The notes beneath the pieces are model-generated. The model had not been told where the DNA came from and ran no database searches. It worked only from the letters and a program-made list of their open reading frames with translations. From NCBI GenBank assembly GCA_964540105.1, contig CAZILL010000002.1, positions 868,001 to 932,000 of the forward strand: a DNA stretch of 64,000 nt, given 5' to 3'. Positions within the stretch are counted from its first letter, which is position 1. Each line of letters opens with the position of its first letter. A program made the translations under genes and the position numbers. Positions 59,503 through 64,000 of the stretch are shown piece by piece. Source of the stretch: DATKJY01 sp964540105 (lineage in GTDB: Bacteria; Zixibacteria; MSB-5A5; GN15; FEB-12).

Positions 59503-60963
59503 TTGGTGATATACGATGGATTCGAAGCGGTCATCGGGCTTGAAGTCCACGCCCAACTGTTGACCGACAGTAAAATCTTCTGCGGCTGTAAGGTCGGCTA
59601 CCGCACCCACGACAAAGAACCGCCCAACTCCCTAACCTGTCCTGTCTGTCTCGGCCTTCCGGGCGCACTACCCGTGCTCAACAAGCGAGCCGTCGAATTC
59701 GCCATGCGGGCTATTCTGGCTACCGGCGGCACGGTCGCCAATCGTTCCATCTTCGCCCGAAAGAACTACTTCTATCCCGACCTCCCCAAAGGGTACCAGA
59801 TTTCGCAGTTCGACAAACCGATCGGACTCGGCGGGCAGATCAACTATCGCCTCGCAAGCGGGGAATTGCATACGTGCCGGCTCATTCGGATTCACCTTGA
59901 GGAAGATGCGGGAAAGTCGCTTCATCCAGAAAGAAACGAACCGTGCACCCGTGTCGATCTCAACCGCTGCGGTGTGCCGCTCATTGAGATTGTCTCTGAG
60001 GCCGATATAGGCAGCCCGGAAGAGGCATACGGCTATCTCGTGACGCTGAAGCAGACGCTGCAATATCTCGGCGTTTGTTCCGGCGACATGGAGAAGGGGC
60101 ACTTGCGCTGCGACGCCAATGTCTCGGTTCGACCGGCCGGCCAGACGACTTTCGGCACGCGCACGGAAGTCAAGAATATGAACAGCTTCAAAGGGGTCGA
60201 GCGCGCTCTCAAATACGAAATCGAACGTCAGATCAAACTCATCAAATCCGGCGGTGAAGTTGTCCAGGCCACACTCCTCTGGAACGAAAAACTGCAGGTA
60301 GCCGAGATGATGCGCGGCAAGGAAGAATCGCACGATTACCGCTACTTCCCTGAACCCGATCTTGTCAACCTGGTTATCTCCGATGCCTGGATCGCCGAGA
60401 CCCGCTCCTCACTCCCCGAGCTTCCCGACCAGAAGATCACTCGCTTTGTCGCCCAATATAAAACCCGCGAATACGATGCTCGCGTCCTCACTGACAGCCG
60501 TGAGCTCGCCGATTACTACGAGCGGGTTGTTGCCTGTGGCGCAGAGTCTGTTGCCGCCTCCAACTGGATTCAGACCGAACTTCTGGGCGTCATCAACGAG
60601 TCCGGCGACGACATAGCCACCTACAAGATCACCCCCGCCCTGCTTGCCGAACTCCTGAAACTGATCTCGTCGGGGCAGATTTCAGGGAAAATCGCAAAGA
60701 GTGTGTGGGAAGAGATGATACACAGCGGGCAAACACCAACGGTGATCATCAAAGCGAAGAACCTCGTGCAGGTATCCGACGATGCCACGTTGCGCCCCTT
60801 AATCGAGAAGATCGTAGCCGATAACCCTGACAATGTCGCCAAGCTCAAGTCGGGAAAGAACAACGTCTTCGGCTTCTTCGTCGGGCAGGTCATGAGGGCC
60901 ACCAAGGGTCAGGCCAATCCCGAAGTTGTCAACCGTCTCTTGAACGAGATCCTAAACACATGA
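59503..60963 (+). CDS. gatB: GatB, glutamyl/aspartyl-tRNA amidotransferase subunit B
   Basis: A 486-aa tRNA- and ATP-binding subunit of the amidotransferase. 'AVIGLEVHAQLLTDSKIFCGC', 'PNSLTCPVCLGLPGALPVLN', 'KNYFYPDLPKGYQISQ' and 'GHLRCDANVSVRP' are core GatB signatures, and the C-terminal helical YqeY-like tail is complete. The start is TTG 59503 (AAGGA 7 bases upstream) or the next codon GTG 59506; the frame runs 42 codons further upstream across the promoter. It overlaps purN by 4 bp. Confidence 0.94.
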   Translation: MVIYDGFEAVIGLEVHAQLLTDSKIFCGCKVGYRTHDKEPPNSLTCPVCLGLPGALPVLNKRAVEFAMRAILATGGTVANRSIFARKNYFYPDLPKGYQISQFDKPIGLGGQINYRLASGELHTCRLIRIHLEEDAGKSLHPERNEPCTRVDLNRCGVPLIEIVSEADIGSPEEAYGYLVTLKQTLQYLGVCSGDMEKGHLRCDANVSVRPAGQTTFGTRTEVKNMNSFKGVERALKYEIERQIKLIKSGGEVVQATLLWNEKLQVAEMMRGKEESHDYRYFPEPDLVNLVISDAWIAETRSSLPELPDQKITRFVAQYKTREYDARVLTDSRELADYYERVVACGAESVAASNWIQTELLGVINESGDDIATYKITPALLAELLKLISSGQISGKIAKSVWEEMIHSGQTPTVIIKAKNLVQVSDDATLRPLIEKIVADNPDNVAKLKSGKNNVFGFFVGQVMRATKGQANPEVVNRLLNEILNT

Positions 60964-61574
60964 ATGTCTCGGCCTCACATCCTGCCCGATTAGCCGTCTT
61001 CATCTCCGGCCATGGTACCGGCCTTCAATCACTGATCGAAGCCGCATCTAATTGTGCACTCGACGCGCGTATCGTTCTCGTCGTTTCGAGCAACTCCAAA
61101 GCGTACGGTCTCCAGCGTGCAATCAGCGCTGGAATTGATACCTTCGTGTTCAGAGAATATGATTACCCGTCACCCGATCTGTCGGCCGCAACGCTCCTCG
61201 AGCAGCTATCGGCTCGACAGATTGAGTACGTCGCCCTCGCCGGCTACCTGAAGTTCCTGCCCAGTGCAGTCGTTCGTTCGTTTTCTAAGCGCATCACCAA
61301 CATTCACCCCGCGCTCCTGCCGAAGTACGGCGGCAAAGGGATGTATGGCCGCCACGTCCATGAGGCCGTGCTCGCCGCCGGTGAAAAGGAAACCGGCGCG
61401 ACCGTTCACCTCGTCGATGAAGTCTACGACCACGGCGCTATTCTCGAGCAGATTCATGTTCCAATTCTTCCGGGCGACACGGTCGACTCACTCGCCGAGC
61501 GAGTTTTGCGCGAAGAGCATATACTCTACCCACGCGCACTGCAAAAACTGATCAAAGGAGAATACCAACTATAA
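60960..61574 (+). CDS. purN: PurN, phosphoribosylglycinamide formyltransferase
   Basis: A 204-aa enzyme that transfers a formyl group from 10-formyl-THF to GAR in purine synthesis. Catalytic residues Asn114 and His116 ('ITNIHPALLP') and Asp157 ('EVYDHGAI') are present, as is the N-terminal 'FISGHGTGLQSLIEA' phosphate-binding loop; the usual GSG/GRG loop reads 'GHGTG'. It overlaps gatB by 4 bp and purC by 1 bp. Confidence 0.92.
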   Translation: MNVSASHPARLAVFISGHGTGLQSLIEAASNCALDARIVLVVSSNSKAYGLQRAISAGIDTFVFREYDYPSPDLSAATLLEQLSARQIEYVALAGYLKFLPSAVVRSFSKRITNIHPALLPKYGGKGMYGRHVHEAVLAAGEKETGATVHLVDEVYDHGAILEQIHVPILPGDTVDSLAERVLREEHILYPRALQKLIKGEYQL

Positions 61575-62473
61575 TGGAAAAGATTGTTCTGACCACCGAC
61601 ATTACGGAGTACCCGCTTCTGCGCCGCGGCAAAGTGCGCGACATCTACGATCTCGGCGATTCGCTGCTCTTTATCGCCTCGGATCGCATCTCAGCTTTTG
61701 ACGTTGTTATGCCCAACGGCATTCCAGGAAAGGGGCGGGTCCTCACCCAGACCTCGCTCTTTTGGTTTGAGTTTCTTGCGGATACCGTCGATAATCACTT
61801 GCTGACCGCTGACGTAAACCGCTACCCTGAGCCGCTCCGCAAGTACCACGACATTCTTGACGGCCGCTCGATGATCGTTGCCAAGGCCGAGCGAATCGAG
61901 GCCGAATGTATCGTCCGGGGTTACATCTCAGGCTCCATGTGGAAAGAACTTCAGGAAGCTCGTCGCAAGGGATCACACACTGTCCATGGCTTCCCATTCC
62001 CATCGGGATTGCGCGAATCCGAGAAACTCCACGAGCCGATTTTCACCCCGTCATCAAAAAACGACAACGGCCACGATGAAAACATCAGCTTCGAGACGCT
62101 CGTCGCACAGGTCGGCACGCAAACCGCTGAGCTTTGCCGTCAGAGATCGCTCGCGATCTACAAGAAGGCGGCCGATTACGCCCTCACGCGCGGTATCATC
62201 ATCGCCGACACAAAGCTCGAATTCGGCTTCAAAGATGGCCGCTTTCTGCTCATAGACGAAGTCCTCTCACCGGATTCCAGCCGCTTCTGGCCGGTCGACA
62301 CCTATCGTATCGGTGGCAGCCAACCTTCATTCGACAAACAGCCGATACGCGACTATCTCGAGAGCATCAAATGGAACAAGAAACCGCCCGCGCCAACACT
62401 TCCGGACGACGTCGTCAAAGCGTCGGCCGCGCGGTACCGAGAAGCCCAGCGACTACTCACGGGGACAGTATAA
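61574..62473 (+). CDS. purC: PurC, SAICAR synthase
   Basis: A 299-aa phosphoribosylaminoimidazole-succinocarboxamide synthase. 'RRGKVRDIYDLGDSLLFIASDRISAFD' binds ATP and CAIR; 'ECIVRGYISGSMWKE', 'TPSSKNDNGHDENIS', 'IIADTKLEFGF' and 'LIDEVLSPDSSRFWP' complete the active site. Its length and inserts resemble the longer (about 300-aa, yeast-like) form more than the 237-aa E. coli form. The start codon overlaps the purN stop (TAATG). Confidence 0.93.
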   Translation: MEKIVLTTDITEYPLLRRGKVRDIYDLGDSLLFIASDRISAFDVVMPNGIPGKGRVLTQTSLFWFEFLADTVDNHLLTADVNRYPEPLRKYHDILDGRSMIVAKAERIEAECIVRGYISGSMWKELQEARRKGSHTVHGFPFPSGLRESEKLHEPIFTPSSKNDNGHDENISFETLVAQVGTQTAELCRQRSLAIYKKAADYALTRGIIIADTKLEFGFKDGRFLLIDEVLSPDSSRFWPVDTYRIGGSQPSFDKQPIRDYLESIKWNKKPPAPTLPDDVVKASAARYREAQRLLTGTV

Positions 62474-62475
62474 CC

Positions 62476-64000
62476 ATGACCGAGCAAGTAATCATAAAGC
62501 GCGCCCTCATCTCTGTTTCCGACAAAGAGGGACTCATTCCCTTCTGCCGCGAGCTGAGCGGTCTGGGTATTGAGATCATTTCTACCGGCGGCACGATGCG
62601 AACCCTCCGCGACGCCGGTATTCAGGTTGTCTCCGTGTCGACCTTCACCGGTTCACCGGAGATTCTCGATGGCCGCGTCAAGACCCTTCACCCGAAGATT
62701 CATGCCGGAATTCTCTATCGCCGCGATTACCCTGGCGACGTCGAGCAGATGACCCAATCCGACTATCGCGGCATTGATCTTGTCGTCGTCAATCTCTATC
62801 CCTTCCGTGAGACCGTTGCCAAAGCCGGCGCTACTCACGAGGAGATTGTCGAGAACATTGATATTGGCGGTCCCTCGATGATTCGCGCCGCCTCCAAGAA
62901 CTACGAGAGCGTTACGATCCTGGTCGATCCCTCAGATTACGCCCCGCTCATCGACCTACTGAAAACCAACAAAGGTTCAACCGCCCTCGCTTTCCGACTC
63001 TCCTGCGCTGCTCGTGCGTTTGCCCTGACATCCGCGTACGACACCGCCATCGCGGGCTACTTCTCCCGAGTCACCGGTGCGGAGATTAATCAATTCCCGC
63101 CGAATCTTCAGCTTGACTATACCCGACAGGCCGAACTTCGATACGGCGAAAACCCCCACCAGAAGGCCGCGCTCTATGCCAGTCCGGATTATCAGTCACC
63201 TACTTTGGTCCGCGCAGAGATTCTGTCGGGAAAGGAACTTTCGTACAACAATTACGGTGATCTTGACTCCTGTCTGGACATGCTTCTTGACTTCGATGAG
63301 CCATTCGCCTGTGTGGTCAAACATGCCAACCCGTGCGGGGCGGCCACGGGCATGAGCATTGCCGAAGCCTACCGCGCCGCCTACGAGAGCGATCCGCTCT
63401 CCGCGTACGGCTCGATCATCGGGCTCAATAGAGAAGTCGATATCGACTGTGCCCACATCTTGCACGATACCCCGTTTGTTGAATGCATTCTTGCCCCGCG
63501 GTACACGGCCGAGGCGCTCAGTCTCTTGCGTACGAAGAAAACGCGTCGTCTCCTGTCGCTTCCGGAAATGCTGGGGGGGCGTCGCCACGGACAGGTGATC
63601 CATCGTCCGATTCTCGGGGGTCTGCTTGTGCAAACAGCCGACGAAGCCGAAACCAACGAGTCTTCCCTTCGTATTGTTACCCGGCGGGCTCCGACCGCAG
63701 AAGAAATCTCCTCGCTTCTTTTCGCCTGGAAGATCGTCAAGCACACCAAGTCCAATGCCATCGTGCTTGCCAGGAAATTCGCCACGGTTGGTATCGGCAT
63801 GGGTCAGACCTCGCGTGTCGATTCCAGCTATATTGCGATTAAGAGGGCCGGGGAGAAAGCCAAAGGGGCCGTCCTCGCTTCCGACGCTTTCTTTCCTATG
63901 GCCGACGGACTTGAGATCGCCGCTCAAGCCGGTGTGACTGCGGTCATCCAGCCCGGCGGATCGAAAGGGGACCCGGAAGTCATTGCCGCCGCTGACAAAG
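62476..64000 (+). CDS. purH: PurH, AICAR transformylase / IMP cyclohydrolase (right end outside window)
   Basis: An open frame from ATG 62476 continues past the window edge; 508 codons are visible of an expected 510-530. The N-terminal MGS-like IMP cyclohydrolase domain (residues 1-about 190, 'ALISVSDKEGLIPFCRELS', 'STGGTMRTL', 'NLYPFRETV', 'DIGGPSMIRAASKN') precedes the transformylase domain ('LRYGENPHQKAAL', 'VKHANPCGAA', 'KHTKSNAIVLAR', 'GIGMGQTSRVDS'). It is 2 bp after purC. It performs the last two steps of IMP synthesis. Confidence 0.93.
   Translation, partial: MTEQVIIKRALISVSDKEGLIPFCRELSGLGIEIISTGGTMRTLRDAGIQVVSVSTFTGSPEILDGRVKTLHPKIHAGILYRRDYPGDVEQMTQSDYRGIDLVVVNLYPFRETVAKAGATHEEIVENIDIGGPSMIRAASKNYESVTILVDPSDYAPLIDLLKTNKGSTALAFRLSCAARAFALTSAYDTAIAGYFSRVTGAEINQFPPNLQLDYTRQAELRYGENPHQKAALYASPDYQSPTLVRAEILSGKELSYNNYGDLDSCLDMLLDFDEPFACVVKHANPCGAATGMSIAEAYRAAYESDPLSAYGSIIGLNREVDIDCAHILHDTPFVECILAPRYTAEALSLLRTKKTRRLLSLPEMLGGRRHGQVIHRPILGGLLVQTADEAETNESSLRIVTRRAPTAEEISSLLFAWKIVKHTKSNAIVLARKFATVGIGMGQTSRVDSSYIAIKRAGEKAKGAVLASDAFFPMADGLEIAAQAGVTAVIQPGGSKGDPEVIAAADK

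Noticed and set aside
1..64000. Search for CRISPR arrays, transposases, integrases and rRNA
   Set aside because: No regularly spaced repeats, no DDE or tyrosine/serine recombinase signature and no rRNA-like sequence were recognised; the only mobile-element traces are the repeats near tRNA-Sec.

Overview
The window is a gene-dense, moderately GC-rich bacterial chromosome segment. Several genes point to a Gram-negative member or relative of the Fibrobacteres-Chlorobi-Bacteroidetes (FCB) superphylum: a complete BatABCDE operon, a 1990-residue SprA homologue (outer-membrane core of the type IX secretion system), a secreted protein with a type IX-like C-terminal sorting domain, many outer-membrane lipoproteins, and a bacillithiol pathway. 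A candidate phylum such as Zixibacteria would fit, but this is inference; no rRNA or other phylogenetic marker was compared.

Layout. 1-6.9 kb: end of a SurA-like chaperone gene, then an overlapping Bat operon (extra BatD-like gene, batA, batB, batC, batD, batE). 7.0-8.1 kb: a UPF0104 membrane protein. 8.1-17.9 kb: one seven-gene, translationally coupled unit with a TetR repressor and its palindromic operator, a tripartite RND efflux pump (TolC, adaptor, AcrB-like), then bshC-bshA-bshB1 for bacillithiol. 17.9-22.2 kb: an accessory block of minus-strand surface or secreted genes and a methyltransferase, ending at a tRNA-Sec gene (selC). A 44-bp copy of the tRNA 3' end lies 1.4 kb downstream, and a second 47-bp repeat lies 1.8 kb further on. 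This is the geometry of an island inserted at selC.

22.3-29.2 kb: a nine-gene minus-strand redox operon from one strong promoter. It encodes a MinD-like ATPase, a ferredoxin, the three subunits of a 2-oxoacid:ferredoxin oxidoreductase, NuoE/NuoF/NuoG-like diaphorase subunits and a four-cluster ferredoxin. The set predicts 2-oxoacid oxidation coupled to NAD(H). 29.4-33.1 kb: divergent lipoproteins, a citryl-CoA-lyase-like enzyme, a hairpin-rich gap and an unknown protein. 33.2-33.8 kb: two tiny transcription units, one a 34-aa basic protein, the other an unusual minus-strand unit with promoter, Shine-Dalgarno sequence, hairpin and terminator but no normal ORF.

33.8-49.8 kb: bacteriohemerythrin, recG, a DUF1844 protein, murB, sprA, an M28 peptidase, selA, selB (partners of the selC at 22.1 kb) and a YtcJ-like amidohydrolase. 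49.8-64 kb: NfeD protease plus slipin, a possible nuclease-fold protein, an outer-membrane protein, dCMP deaminase, glnA, gatA, a hydrolase, a secreted unknown, gatB, purN, purC and the first 508 codons of purH. Several housekeeping genes (murB, the M28 peptidase, dCMP deaminase, gatA) have good sigma-70-like promoters whose predicted start point falls on the start codon and no Shine-Dalgarno sequence, suggesting leaderless mRNAs.
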